DNA of 64,000 bases from Heterohyrax brucei (taxonomy: Eukaryota; Chordata; Mammalia; Hyracoidea; Procaviidae): positions 147,483,701 through 147,547,700 of the forward strand of contig CM053140.1 of the NCBI GenBank assembly GCA_028571685.1, written 5' to 3'. Under the pieces are notes generated by a model. The model had not been told where the DNA came from. It was given only the letters and a program-made list of their open reading frames with translations, and did not search any database. The position numbers and the translations under genes were made by a program. Below, in pieces: positions 22,736 through 34,594 of this stretch (position 1 is the stretch's first letter; each line of letters begins with the position of its first letter).

Positions 22736-23180
22736 CTCTATATTTTAAGAGTAAATATAGGACACATCATCCAGAAACCTACTCAGTTAGGAGAGACTCC
22801 AAACTCAATCAAAGCTATAATAGTAAAAGAACTGATCCAATGATCATATCATGAAAACTATAGCCAAGTGCCGTCTATGGTATCATATTAAAAAGAAGGA
22901 TGTACTACATTTGTTATAGTCCTTCCAGATGGAGAGGAAGTTATTAAGACTGTTAGCAATTAAAATTGGGTTTTAACATAGATTATTAAGGGGGACGATT
23001 GGGGGTACTGCAAAGCACAATAAAGACGCAACATATCAAATCAGGAAACATCACACAGAAGTCTCAGCAACCACAAAACCAACACTGAAAAAGGTGAAAA
23101 ATCAACTCATAAAGAAAAATGTCTCAGAACAGAATAGTAACAACAGAAAAAAACATCAACACAAAAATAAACACATCGCA

Positions 23181-26100
23181 ATGACAGTACTAAACACATG
23201 CCTATTAATAATTATGTTGGATGTAAATGTACTGAATGCTCCAGTAAAGAGACAAGTGACATCTTGGATCAAAAGACGTGACCTGTCTATATGTTGCTTA
23301 CAAGAAACTCACCTGAGATGTAAAGATATGAACAAACTGAAAATTAAAGGATGCAAGAATATATACCAAGCTAACAATACACAAAGAAGAGCAGGTGTGG
23401 CAATACTAATCTCAGATAAAATAGATTTTAATGTAAAATCAACCATCATGGACAAGGATTGACACTATTGCTGAAAGGTTCAATACATAATCAGGACTTA
23501 ACAATATTAAATATTTATGCACCCAATACTAGAGCATCTAAATGCATCAAAGAAGCACTGACTACACTCAGAAATGAGAGAGGTCACTCCATAATAATAG
23601 TGGGAGACTTTGACACTCCAATCTCAATACTGGACAGATCTTCTAGAAAAAAGCTCAATAAAGACACAGAAGATCTTATTGCCACAGTTAACCAACTAAA
23701 CCCATCAATGTATAAAGAACTTTCGATCCATCAGCAGACAACTACACCTTCTCCTCCCGTGCACATGGAACATTTTCCAGAATAGACCATGTGTTAGGAC
23801 ATAAAGCAAATCTCAACAAAATCCATACCACTGAAATACTGCAAAGCATCTTCTCAGACCATAAAGCCATAAAAGTCAAAATCAATAGCAGAAAAAACAT
23901 AGATAGAAATTGGAACTCATGGAAACTGAACAGCATCTTGCTGAAAAAGCCATGGGTTATAGAAGAAATCAAGAATGAAATAAAGAAATTTATATCTTCA
24001 AATGAGAATGAAAACACTTCTTACCAGAATCTGGGATACAGCCAAAGCAATGCTTGGGGGTTAGTTTGTCTCTACAAATGCACATATCTGGAAGGAAGAA
24101 AAAACCCAAACCAAAGACCTAACACTACAGCTTGAACAAGTAGAGAGATAGTAACAGAGGAACCCCTAGAAGAAAACAGATCATAAAGATTAGAGCAGAA
24201 CTAAACAAGTTAGAGAATAGAAGAACAGCTGAAAAAATTAAAAAGACCAAATGCTGGTTTTTTGAAAAGATCAGCAAAATTGACAAACCACTGGCTACGT
24301 TTACTAAAGAAAAACAGGAAAGAAAACAGATAACCCAAATAAGTGAGATGGGAGATGCTACAACAGATCCAACAGAAATAAAAAATATCATAACAGAATA
24401 CTATGAATGACTGTACTCCAATAAATTTGAAAACCTAGAGGAAATGGACAGATTCCTAGATTCACATCACCTGCCAAAATTAGCACAAGGTGAAGCAGAA
24501 CAACTAAATAAACCAATCATAAAGGAAGAGATTGAAGAAGTCATCAAAAAACTACCAACAACAAAAAAAAAAAAGCCGGCCCAGATGGCTTCACCACAGA
24601 ATTCTACCAAGCCTTTAGAGAAGAGTTATCTCCAATACTACTGAGACTATTTCACAGTATGGAAAGGGATGGAATACTCCCAAATTCATTCTGTGAAGCC
24701 AGCATAACCCTGATACCAAAGCCAGAGAAAGACTCAACAAAAAAGGAGAACTATGGACCAATATCACTCATGAACTTAGATGCAAAAATCTTCAACAAAA
24801 TACTCGTCAATAGAATACAGCGTACCAAAAAAAAATTCATTGTGACCAAGTTGAGTTCATACCAAGGATGCAAGGCTGTTCAACCTCAGAAAGCCAATTA
24901 ATGTGATTAACCGTATAACTAACGCAAAAGACAAGAATCACCTGATTTTGTCTATTGATGCAGAAAAGGCATTTGATAAAGTCCAACACCCATTCATGCT
25001 AAAAACTCTCAGCAAAATAGGAACAGACTGGAAATTCCTCAGTGCAATAAGGGCTATTTATACAAAGCCAACTGCCTACATCATCCTGATTAGAGAAAGA
25101 CTGACACAATTTCCCTTGAGAATGGAAACTAGACAAGAATGCCCACTCTCACCTCTTCTATTCAAAATTGTATTAGAAGTTCTAGCCAGAGCAGTTAGAC
25201 AGGACCAAGAAATAAAGGACATCTGCATTGGCAAAGAGGAAGTAAAAATCTCCCTATTTGCAGATGATATGATTGTATACTCAGAGAATTCTAAAGAAGC
25301 TGTAAGTAAGCTACTCAAATTGATAGAAGAGTTCAGCAAAGTGTCAGGATACAAGATAAACATAAGTAAGTCGGTAGGATTCCTTTATGCCAATGATGAG
25401 ATTATTAAATAAGAAATCACCAAATCAATACTATTTACTATAGCCCTCAAGAGTGTAAAATACCAAGGAATAAATCTAATCAGAGAAATATCAGACCTTT
25501 ACAAAGAGAACTACAGGACCTTACTACAAGAAACTAAGAGAAACTTACACAAATGGAGAAACCTACCCTACTCATGCATAGGAAGACTTAACATTGTGAA
25601 AAAGTCTATTTTAACTAAAGCAATCTACTTATATAATGCAATCACAATACAAGTTCTCGTGACATTTTTTAACGAGATAGAGAAACAAATCACCAACTTT
25701 GTTTGGAAAGGGAAGAAATCCCGGATAAGTAAAGCACTACTGAAGAAGAACACAATGGGAGGCCTCTCTCTACCTGACTTTAGAACTTATTACACTGCCA
25801 CAGTTGTCAAAACAGCCTGGTACTGGTACCAGAAGAGACAGATAGATCAACAGAACAGAGTTGAGACCCCAGAGATGCTACCAGCCTATGAACAGTTGAT
25901 ATTCAACAACAGCCCTAAGACGTTAAACTGGAGTAAAAGCAATCTCTTCAACAAATACACATATCTGGAAGGTACTGGCAAAATTGGATATCCATCTGCA
26001 AAAAATTGAAATAAGGCCCTTATATCACACCTTATTAAAAAAACCAACTCAAACTGGATAAAAGAAGTGCCTTTGGCTTTATATCAAATCTAAAATGATA

Positions 26101-26988
26101 AAGCTCATCCAAAGAAAAATAGGATCAACAGTGGAAGTTTTAATACACAAGGTAGACTTCAAAATCTGACAAAGTGTAATCAACAGAAGAGAAAATAGAC
26201 AAATGACAACTACTAAGAATCAAAAACCTTGGCTCATCCAAAGACTTTATCAAAAGAATTAAAAGACCAACTACAGAATGGGAAAAAATATTTGGCAACT
26301 CTATGTCAGACTGACATCTGATCTCCATAATCTATAAGGTACTACAAAATGTCAATAAGAAAAAGATAAATAACCCAATTAAGCAATGGGCAAAGGAGAT
26401 GGACAGACACTTCTCTGAAGAGGAGATCCAGGCAGCCAAAAAACAAATGCAGAAATGCTCATAATTACTAGATATTAAAGAAATTCAAATCAAAACTATA
26501 ATGAGACACCATCTCACCCCAACAGTATTGGCCATGTTCCAGAAAATGCAAAACAACAAATACTGGAGAGGCTGTTGAGAAAGCAGAACTCTCCTACACT
26601 GTTGGTGGGATTGCAAAATGATGCAGCTTCTCTGGAAAGCAATCTGGTGCTTCCTTAAAAAGCTGGAAATAAATATACCATTTGACCCAATAATTCCACT
26701 GTGTGGACTACATCCTGCAGAATCAAGGGCATTCACACCAACAGATACATGTACACGAATGTTTATTGCAACACAGTCCACAATAGCGAAAGGATGGTAT
26801 CAACCCAGATGCCTAACAACGGAGGAATGGATAGGTAAACTATGGTATATATATTCAATGAAACAGTATGCAATGATAAAGAACAATGATGATTTTAGGA
26901 AGCATCTCATAACCAATTGGAGGACATTATGTTGAGTGAAAGTAGTCAGCAGCAAAAGGACAAATATTGCATGAGACCCCTACAATAA
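23181..26988 (+). pseudogene. L1 ORF2 (endonuclease and reverse transcriptase), broken
   Basis: The start ATG at 23181 opens the AP-type endonuclease domain, with LNAPVKRQ and the QETHL catalytic motif at about 23300. Endonuclease fragments follow in other frames to about 24100. The reverse-transcriptase core lies at 24660-25412: [32 protein letters not shown], then the catalytic FADD at 25257-25268. In the family's [10 protein letters not shown] motif the Gly is Glu here ([10 protein letters not shown], about 25135). The C-terminal part follows (about 25596-26935), ending CMRPLQ before TAA at 26986-26988. Many stops and shifts, for example near 23460, 23785, 24135, 24644 and 25410, rule out activity. 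Confidence 0.9.
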
Positions 26989-28056
26989 GAACTTAAAAAC
27001 ACACTCATGCATAGAAGAAAAGACTCTTTGATGGCTGCAAGTGTGGGGAAGGAGGGAGGGCAAGAGTGGGGTTTAGACTAGATAGTTGATAGAAATTTGG
27101 TTGGGTGAAATCAGTGACAGCACACATTATAAAGAATATCAATTTTAACTAGAATTCGAAATAACGTGATTACTCCTTCCATCTTAGCCCAATATTTCAA
27201 GGACAGAGAAGCTAGGGCTGGGGTCCGGGGACCAGGTTCTCAGGGGACATCAAGGCCAGTTGGCATGATGGGCATTTTGCTAAGAGTCTTCTGCACCCCA
27301 AATTGGTGAGTGGCGTCTTGGCTCTTCAAAACTGCCAAGCTGTCATCTGAGGTACACCAAATGGTCCCAACTCAGCAGGAACAGATGATCACCAAGGACC
27401 AAAACGACATGGGAGAAAGAGAATCCAGAAGACGAGAGAGACCCACATGAGTGGGTGACTGCATCCATATGTGACCAGAAAAACTGGATGGTGCCTGTCC
27501 ACCACCAGTGATATCTGTAATAGGGCTCACAAAATTGAGTCTCACTGGCAACACAAGAATAAAAAGAGGTGCTCCCTGAGATATCCACTAACAGATCGCA
27601 ATTGATGGTCCACGGGCCTCGAGGTTCCCCTAGGAACATGGCCCCTGGCCTGATGTTGCCCCTGTCCATACATCATAATGGAGGTTGACTCTTCAGACAG
27701 GAATGGATTGGACTTAGTGACACAGAAAGACCATATTGTGTGTGCACTTTACGATTTCATGCAACTACAGGATATCATCCTGCTGACCTCTTACTGGAGG
27801 TGAGGAAGAGGGTGGAGAGGAGGGGATAGGAGATTATTAAGAGGATGTGACATGTGTAGAATGGAGAGGAGTGTGCTGTCATGGGGCAGGGAGAGTAGTG
27901 GGAGCTGCACATAGGTGGGCATGCAAATTTATACGAGATTGTATATTTTCACTCAATCATCATAAAAAAATTAAAAATAAAATGAGAAAAAGTAAAGTCA
28001 TGGTATTTATGGAAATATTATTTAAGGAAATAAAAATGAAATAGAAAAATTAAAAA
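26989..28056 (+). other. L1 3'UTR and A-rich tail
   Basis: It carries the same blocks as the antisense 3'UTRs at 2700-3680 and 60720-61680 ('gatggctgcaagtgtgggg', 'atcagtgacagcacac', 'gctgtcatctgaggtacacc'). It ends in AATAAA-like and oligo-A stretches. Confidence 0.8.
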
Positions 28057-28140
28057 AACAGTAGTTTAGCTTAACTAGTAAAGAATGTTACCCTTGAGCA
28101 TTGTGTTCTTTTAAGATCTACCTGTATGGGATCAAATTGA
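28057..28140 (+). mobile_element. Unnamed dispersed repeat, right part
   Basis: 'acagtagtttagcttaactagtaaag ... gtatgggatcaaattgac' continues the repeat interrupted at 20781. The join is marked by the shared AACAGTAG. Confidence 0.5.
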
Positions 28141-28255
28141 CAACCCACCCACTGCCACTGAGTCAATTCCTGACCCTATAGTACAGTGTAGAACTGCCCC
28201 ATAGGGTTTCTAAAGCTGTATATCTTTACAGAAGCATACTGCCACATCTTACTCA
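28141..28255 (-). mobile_element. Partial long-subtype SINE
   Basis: In antisense it has the family tail (cactgccactgagtcaattcctgaccctatag), 'gaactgccccatagggtttc', and the long-subtype block 'tctttacagaagcatactgccacatctt'. The head is missing. Confidence 0.75.
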
Positions 28256-28800
28256 GTGTCACTGAATTGTACAAGTAGAAATTGTTGAATTCATGTGTGT
28301 TATGCTGTGTACATTCTCAACAACACTAAAAATAAAGTAAATTATAATAAATTATGAAAACGAGGTTGATAATGGATTAATAGTTATGAGGAAAAAAGTA
28401 TAATTCTTTATTTATATTTTATTTCTTTAATCATGAATAGTTTTTTCCATTAATTTATTACTTGATCTTATATGTTGTTTAGTGAATTCTAAATGGGATA
28501 GGATGCACAAAACTTTAGTAAACATAAAGGCACCAAAACCAAAAAGGAAATTATATTCTACAAAACAAAATATTTTTTTCACTTAATACATGAGGGTATT
28601 TTCTGGCCTCTCCTTCCCACTTCAAGATGTAGGAAGTATTACCATGTCCAGATCTCTCGTAGGAGTTCAAGGAGCTCAGGGAGACAAGACAGGGCGGGAA
28701 ATTAGAAGTGGAGTCCTAGTGGAACAGACTGCCGGCTTGTTCACATTCTTGTTACTGAATTTCCTTTCATTTCTTTACTCACAACTTCTTTTACTTCCAG
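28256..28800. other. Single-copy DNA upstream of an exon-like segment
   Basis: No recognised repeat. It ends in a pyrimidine-rich tract (28740-28800, closing in CTTCCAG) that would serve as a 3' splice site for the segment that follows. Confidence 0.35.
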
Positions 28801-28856
28801 TGAGAATGTCTTATACTAAGCCACCTTCAGAACTGAGTCACCAAGACTGTTTTAAC
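28801..28856 (+). CDS. Candidate short first-coding exon (gene not identified)
   Basis: A strong acceptor-like tract (CTTCTTTTACTTCCAG, ending at 28800) and a consensus donor (GTAAGTG from 28857) bracket 56 bases. Inside is an ATG at 28806 followed by an open frame of 17 codons (MSYTKPPSELSHQDCFN) that meets the donor in phase 0, with TGAGA before it as a short 5' untranslated part. The peptide has no domain I recognise. It lies 7.6 kb upstream of, and on the same strand as, the aldo-keto reductase exon relic at 36423. Membership of the same gene is a guess. Chance pairing of two splice-like motifs is the main alternative. Confidence 0.3.
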
Positions 28857-29249
28857 GTAAGTGTAATGAAATGCTATATTCTTCCACTTAAAATGTTTCT
28901 CTTAAATATTCCTTTGTTTTTACGTTTGCTTTCTTTCAGTGTATTGTATATTTTCTTTGTAATTCATGTTGACCTTACAGAGCTGTGGGCAGGATGTCCT
29001 TCTTCTTTCAGTTAGATGTTAGATAAGCCCAACCATAAGTTAATTTTCAGCTTCATGTTAAAAAAAAAGTTATATAAACCAGTCATTCATGTAATGTAAG
29101 GAATTCAAAATTAAAGGAAATAATAATTAAAAAAAAATACAACTCTGAAAGGGAAGGTGGTATGAGCAGGGGTACTGAATTTCTATTAAGAGTGATAAAA
29201 AAATTAGAAATGGACGATGGTCATAATTGTAAACTGCGGTGAGTATAAT
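28857..29249. other. Single-copy AT-rich DNA
   Basis: Nothing recognised. It would be intronic if the exon candidate just upstream is real. Confidence 0.35.
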
Positions 29250-30823
29250 TGTTGTTAGGTGCCATCAAGTTGCTTCTGACTCATAGAGACCCTGTGCACA
29301 ACAGAATGAAACACTGCCTGGTCTTGTGCCATGTCCACAATTACTTTTATGCTTAAGATGATTGTTGCAGCCTCTGTGTCAATCCATTACATTGAAGGTC
29401 TTCTTCTTTTTCACTTACCCTCCGCTGTACCAAGCATGATGTCATTTTCCAGGACTGATCCCCGCTGACAGCTTGTTTAAAGTATGTAAGACTCAGTTTT
29501 GCCATCTTTGCTTCCAGTGAGCACCCTGGTTGTACTTCTTCCAGAACCGATCTGTTTGTTTTTTAGACAGTCCGTTGTACATTCAGTATTCTTCTCCAAA
29601 ACTACAATTCAAGGACATCATTTCTTTTTCTGTCTTTCTTGTGGATTGTCCAGCTTTCACATGTAAACACCATGGCTTGGCTCAGGTGCATCTTAGTCTT
29701 CAAGGTGACATCTTAACTTTTCAATACTTTTAAAGAGATTCTTTGCGGCAGATATTCCCAATGTGATGCATCTTTTGATTTCTTGACTGCTGCCTCCACG
29801 GGTGTTGATTGTGGATCCAAATGAAATCCTTGGCAGCCTCAATCCTTTCTCCGTTTATGACGATGTTGCTTACTGGTCCAGTTGTGAGGATTGTTGTTTT
29901 CTTGATGTTGCGGCACAAACCATACTGAAGGCTGTGATCTTTGAGCTTCATCAGTGAGTGTTTCAGACCCTCTTCCAACAAGTAAGGTGGTGTCATCCGA
30001 GTACTGCAGGTTGTAAATGAGTCAGCCTCCAATCCTGATAGCTCGGGCTTCTTCATATGGTCCAGCTTCTAAGGTTGTTTGCTTGGCATACAGATTGAAA
30101 AGGTATGGTGAAAGCATACAACCCTGATGCACACCTTTCCTACCTTTAAACCATACACTGTGTCTTGTTCTGTTCAAACAATTGGCTTTTTATCTATGTA
30201 CAGATTCCTTAAGAGCATAATTAAGTGTTCTGATTTCCCATCTTCCGGAGTGTCATCCACAATTTGTTATGATCCACACAGTTGAATGCCTTTGCATAGT
30301 CAGTGAAACGCAGATAAACATCTCTCTGGTATTCTCTGCTCTCAGCCAAGATGCATCCGACATCATCAATCATATCTGTAGTTCCACATCTGCTTCTGAA
30401 ACCAGCTTGAGTTTCTGGCAGTTCCTTGTCAATATACTGTTGCAGCTGCTTTTGAGTGATCTTGAAAAAAATTTTGCTTGCATGGGGTATTGATGATATT
30501 GTCCAGTAATTTCTGCATTTGGTTGGAGCACCTTTCTTTGGAATGGGCATAAATATGGACATCTTCTGGTCAGTTTACCAGGTAGCTGTCCTCCAAATTT
30601 CTTGGCATAGATGAGTGAGCACTTCCAGCCCTGCATCTGTTTGTTGAAATATCTCAATTGATATTCCACTGATTCTTGGAGCCTTGTTTTAACCAGTGTC
30701 TTCAATGAAGCTGTGACTTTTTCTTTCAGTACCATGAATTCCTGATCATGTGCTACCTCTTTAAATGGCTGAACATTGACCAGTTCTTTCTGGTATAATG
30801 ACTCTGAGTATTCCTTCCATCTT
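29250..30823 (-). mobile_element. RTE/BovB-type LINE, 3' half (reverse transcriptase)
   Basis: This is the minus-strand RTE interrupted by an L1 and resuming at 34585. Recognisable RT pieces are IPKKGAPTKCRNYWTISSI (about 30490-30550), the palm stretch FTDYAKAFNCVDHNKLW near 30270-30320, and the catalytic YSDD at 29992-30003 (family YADD, Ala to Ser). The 3' end at 29250-29330 ('ttgttaggtgccatcaagttgcttctgactcatag') resembles the tail of the local SINEs. Frames at 29730-30056 and 30221-30870 are open for 100-166 codons, the best-preserved RTE coding stretches in the window, but they are separated by stops. Confidence 0.93.
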
Positions 30824-31557
30824 TTTTTGCTAAACATTTTCTTTTTATTTTTTAATTGTATGTCTAACATTTTCTGTCAGTTCTCTAACCTTCTACTTTT
30901 CTGGTTGAAAGTGGTCTAATTGCATTTTTTTTAAAGACTAAAGTGAAAGTATACAATCCAAGTCAACTTTGCATGCCTTCCTATTTACGGCTCTATCTGC
31001 TCTCTCATCCTGTGACAATACACTCCTCTTTTTCACTCTTCTAGTATCTTCTGAATGAACAACTGTGCCCTCCTCTCCAGCCTTGCTTCTCCCCTCTAGA
31101 AAGAAACCACTAGGACAGCCTTCTATAAATGTATAAAATCATAAAGTATACACACCACATGCATCACTCTGTGTCCTCAAGTCCAGTCCATTCTTTGTCT
31201 GAAGTATTGACCTTAGTACTAGTTTCAGGTCTGGGGCAGCAGCAAGTCTAGGGGCCATGTTCCCAGGAGACCCTCCAGGTTGTTGGACCATCAGTTCTGG
31301 TCTTTCTGTAGAGTTCTTGATCTGCACGCCTCTTTCTATCGTGCTACATTAGGGACTACGTTGTGTTCCCTATCAAGGCTGTCTTTAGTGGTGGCCAGGC
31401 ACCATCTGGTTCTTCTGGTCTCATGCTGATGTAGTCTCCCAATCATATGCGTTCTTCTGTCTCCTGGGCTCGTTTTCTGTCGTGTTTTTGATGTTCTCAG
31501 TTGTCATCTGTTCCAGTGGAATGGGACCAATTGATGTTCCTCAGGTGGTTGCTTGCT

Positions 31558-33035
31558 TTTTTTCTTTTTTCTTTTTATTGTGAATTAAGAAGTTTTACAG
31601 ACTATATCATATTGCCATGTAACACCCAGAACTTTCATCTCTAGTCTGTTTTTGCTGCCCCTCACCCACCCATATGACAGCATGCTTCCCTTTTTGTTCA
31701 GAACTTCCTGTGACCTTTGGATAAAAGTTTGGCCCACCTCACCCAACCAATTCAGCTCCAGCAAAGTGTCCCTCAGACAACCCCATGTACATTTTTAAAG
31801 GTTTGTTCACCTCCTATATCACTCTTATATTTTGTGTGATCCAGATCAGTCTTTGTTTGGGGAGCTGACCCCAGTGCTGGATGCAGTTTTGGGTTAGAGA
31901 GTCTGGGCACCATGCTCCCAAGGGGCCCTCTATTCAGAAGGACTATCAGGTGTGGTCTTTTGGTAGAGTTCTAGCTCTGCCCCGTATTCAGTGTGGAACT
32001 CCGTTCCACATACTGCATCCAGGCTGGCATTGGTGGCTGCCAGGCACCATCTAGTTCATCTCATGCTGAAGCAGGCCATGGCTCGTAAGGCCCCTTCCAC
32101 TTGGTGGGCTCGCATTTTTCTCCTGTCCTCGATGTCCTCCATTTGTCCCAGGTCCAGGTGGATTGGGACCATTTAGTGCTATTTAGATGACAGCTTGCTA
32201 GTTTTTAAAACTCCAGGCACCACCACTCAGGTGGTGTGTGGAGCAGTGTCTTGAGAAAGGAAGAGAGAAAAACCTTGGGTATCCCAATTAGTCTGGATGT
32301 CCCCTGAGAGCATGGCCCCCCACCCCAGACCCCATTTCTCTGTTCTTCCAAAGAGGTGGTCTACATTAAGGAGACAGTTTGGTTTTGGAGTTGAGTAATT
32401 GTGGGTACCCCACTTCTAGTGCATGCTGTCACATCCTATTCTCATCCCTAATCCTAACCACTATCTAATTTGTGAAATAATCCCTCTCCCTCCCTACCCC
32501 ACCAACCATCAAATATTGATTTCTACTGTGTTTAAATGATTAGTTGTGTCCTTATAATAATGATCTCATACAAAATTTGTACTTTTGTGTCTGGCTAATT
32601 TCACTCAGCATAATTTCCTCTAGATGGTCCCACATTGACAGGTATTTCTCTAAGCCATTGTTTCTTATCTTTGCATAGTAATCCACTGTATTAATATACC
32701 GCAGTTTGTTTAACCATTCTCTGTTGATGGGCATCTAGGTTGTTTCCAACCTTTTGCTATTGTAGAGAGAGCTGCAATAAACATTGGCATGCGAGTATCT
32801 GTTTGAATGGTAGTCATTATTTCTTTGGGATATATTCCAAGGAGTGGGATTGCTGGATCATCTGGTATTTCTATTTCTAGTTTTTTAAGAAAGTGCCAAA
32901 TCGATTTCCATAGGGTTGAACCGTTATACAGTTCCACCAACAGTGAAGAAGAATTCCAATCCCTCCACATCCTCTCCAGCATTTATTATTCTGTGTTTTT
33001 TTGGATTATTGCCATCTTTGTTGGGGTGAGATGGT
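31558..33035 (-). mobile_element. Inner L1 nested in the outer L1
   Basis: A T-rich start (31558-31580) is followed by an L1 3'UTR different in subfamily detail from the outer one. The ORF2 C-terminus lies at 32552-32982 (antisense fragments KYLSMWDHLEEIMLSEISQ and AIPLLGIYPKEIM). A short repeat CTTGCT at 31552-31557 and 33036-33041 is a plausible target duplication. The outer L1 3'UTR resumes after it with 'gtattttaagaccccaaatgcc'. Confidence 0.82.
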
Positions 33036-33706
33036 CTTGCTGTATTTTAAGACCCCAAATGCCACTCACCAATACAGAGTTCAGAAGACTCAGCAAAAGA
33101 CTAGTTATGTCAGTTGACCTCAATGTCACCTGAAAATACAGTACCCAGACTCCTGTCCCTGCTACCTATCCTTTGAAACATTGGGTTGAATTTAGAAAAC
33201 ATTTTAATTTATAATGTAGTCCATTTGTGCTGACCTGCCTTCTATGAAGTACTGTCACACCCTTCACCTAACCAAATTCCTATCAACTAACTAATCTCTG
33301 AACAACCCTCCTGTAGCCATAGTTCATAAGTCGTTTTTTAAGTACTTATGGTAATGGTCTCATACAATACTTGTCATTTGGTAGGGAACTGATTTCACTC
33401 AGCATGATGTCTTCTAGTTGATACCAGGTTATGAGATGCTTCCTAAAATCATCATTGTTCCTTATGATTGCATAGTGTTCCATTGTGTATATATACCATA
33501 GTTTGTTTATCTGTTCATCTGTTGATGGGCACCGGGGTTAATTCCATCTTTTTGCTGTTGTGGACAGTGCTGCAATAAATATTCGTGTGTATGTATCTGT
33601 TCATGTGACAGGGCTTATTTCTGTAGGATATATCACAAGCAGTGGGATTGCTAGATCATATGCTGTTTCTATTTCTAGCTTTTTAAGAAAGTATCGAATT
33701 GCTTTC

Positions 33707-34136
33707 TGTCGCTGCCTAACTGTCCGCTGACGGAAAGAAGACAGGACACACGGATTCGAGCCGCCTTGCCGGTTGCTTACTTTATTCTTCTCTCTCCTTA
33801 TTCTTCCTCCCACTCTCTCCTCGTCCGTCCTCGTCCGTTCGTCCTTGTCTGTCCGTCTCCGTCCGCGTCCCCCGCGTCCTCCGCGTCCTGGTGCTTGCTC
33901 AATATATAACCTAGATTCCTCCAATCCTCATGTGCCACGCTCTCCCAAGATGGAGGCCCACAATAGGCTAGCGGGAAGCCAGTGCCCACAGGCATGCGCC
34001 ATGAAAGCCCTAGGTCTGGTAAACAAGGGTGTGGTTGGGAAATGACAGCTGTTCTGAATCCTGATGCATGGTAGCAATCAGGAAAAGGAAGGTGTGCTGT
34101 TCTGGCGCTGGGCGCCAGCATGTCCCGCTTACCACA
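33707..34136 (-). mobile_element. Solo LTR of a class II (betaretrovirus/IAP-like) endogenous retrovirus
   Basis: A 430-bp unit bounded by TG...CA on both strands sits between perfect 6-bp duplications GCTTTC (33701-33706 and 34137-34142), the length typical of class II elements. Read on the minus strand it has U3, a TATA-like box (about 33903-33910), a GGACG-repeat block (33819-33890), AATAAA at 33781-33786, then a short U5. CpG density is far above the rest of the window. No internal retroviral coding sequence remains, so it is a recombined solo LTR. It splits the L1 ORF2 relic. Confidence 0.88.
33819..33890. repeat. CGTCC/GGACG short-unit repeat in the LTR R region
   Basis: About eight CGTCC units with short variable spacers lie between the LTR's TATA-like box and its polyadenylation signal. 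They would fall near the start of an LTR-driven transcript. Confidence 0.85.
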
Positions 34137-34594
34137 GCTTTCCAAATAGTTTGTACCATTTTGCATTCCTACCAGCAGTGTAGGAGAGTTACATTCTCTC
34201 CAGAGCCTCTCCAGCATTTGTTGTTTTGTGTTTTTGGTTTCTTGCCAACCTCAGTGGGATAAGATAATATGTCATTGTAGTTTTGATTTGGATTTCTCTA
34301 ATAGCTAATGACTGTGAGCATTTATTTCCTCATGTGTCTTTTGGCTGCCTGGATGTCTTCTTTGGTGAAGTGCCTGTCCATGTTCTTTGCCCAATGTTTA
34401 ATTGAGTTATTTGTCTCTTTCTTGATATTTTGCACTACCTTGTAGATTGTGGAAATCAGACATCAATCCAACACAGTTACCAGATATTTTTTCCCATTCT
34501 ATAGGCAGTCTTTTAACTCTCTTGATAAAGTCTTTGGATGAGCATAAGTATTTCAGTAGTTCCAATTTATCTATTTTACCTTCTCTTCCATCTT

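Larger units (their letters stand above)
20782..28056 (+). mobile_element. Full-length L1 LINE (about 7.3 kb), inactive
   Basis: The order is 5'UTR (20782 to about 21855), ORF1, a 450-bp inter-ORF spacer, ORF2 (23181-26988), a 3'UTR of about 1.0 kb and an A-rich tail (27960-28056). The 5' end 'gagagtcggagtcaagagagtagat' resembles L1 promoter starts. An 8-bp direct repeat AACAGTAG (20774-20781, 28057-28064) marks the target duplication inside an older repeat. Both reading frames contain frameshifts and stops, so it is a dead copy. The neighbouring partial copies at 18053 and 41436 align with its 5' half. Confidence 0.92.
30824..34584 (-). mobile_element. L1 LINE inserted into the RTE, itself split twice
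   Basis: A 10-bp duplication CTTCCATCTT (30814-30823 and 34585-34594) flanks an antisense, 5'-truncated L1. Its T-rich end begins at 30822, its 3'UTR lies at 30930-31557 and 33042-33420, and the ORF2 C-terminus at 33420-33700 and 34143-34580. A second L1 interrupts it at 31558-33035 and a solo LTR at 33707-34136. Across the joined outer segments the L1 order is continuous, which supports the nesting. Confidence 0.88.

Noticed and set aside
25076..25363. A 95-codon minus-strand frame with hydrophobic stretches
   Set aside because: It is the antisense shadow of the L1 reverse transcriptase at 24903-25412. The same holds for 21762-22067, 22352-22677, 23742-24017, 24125-24391, 49211-49483, 51630-51983 and 53699-53968.
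33773..34217. Arg- and Asp-rich open frames on both strands
   Set aside because: They come from translating the CGTCC/GGACG repeat of the solo LTR and run on into L1 sequence. They are not a protein.
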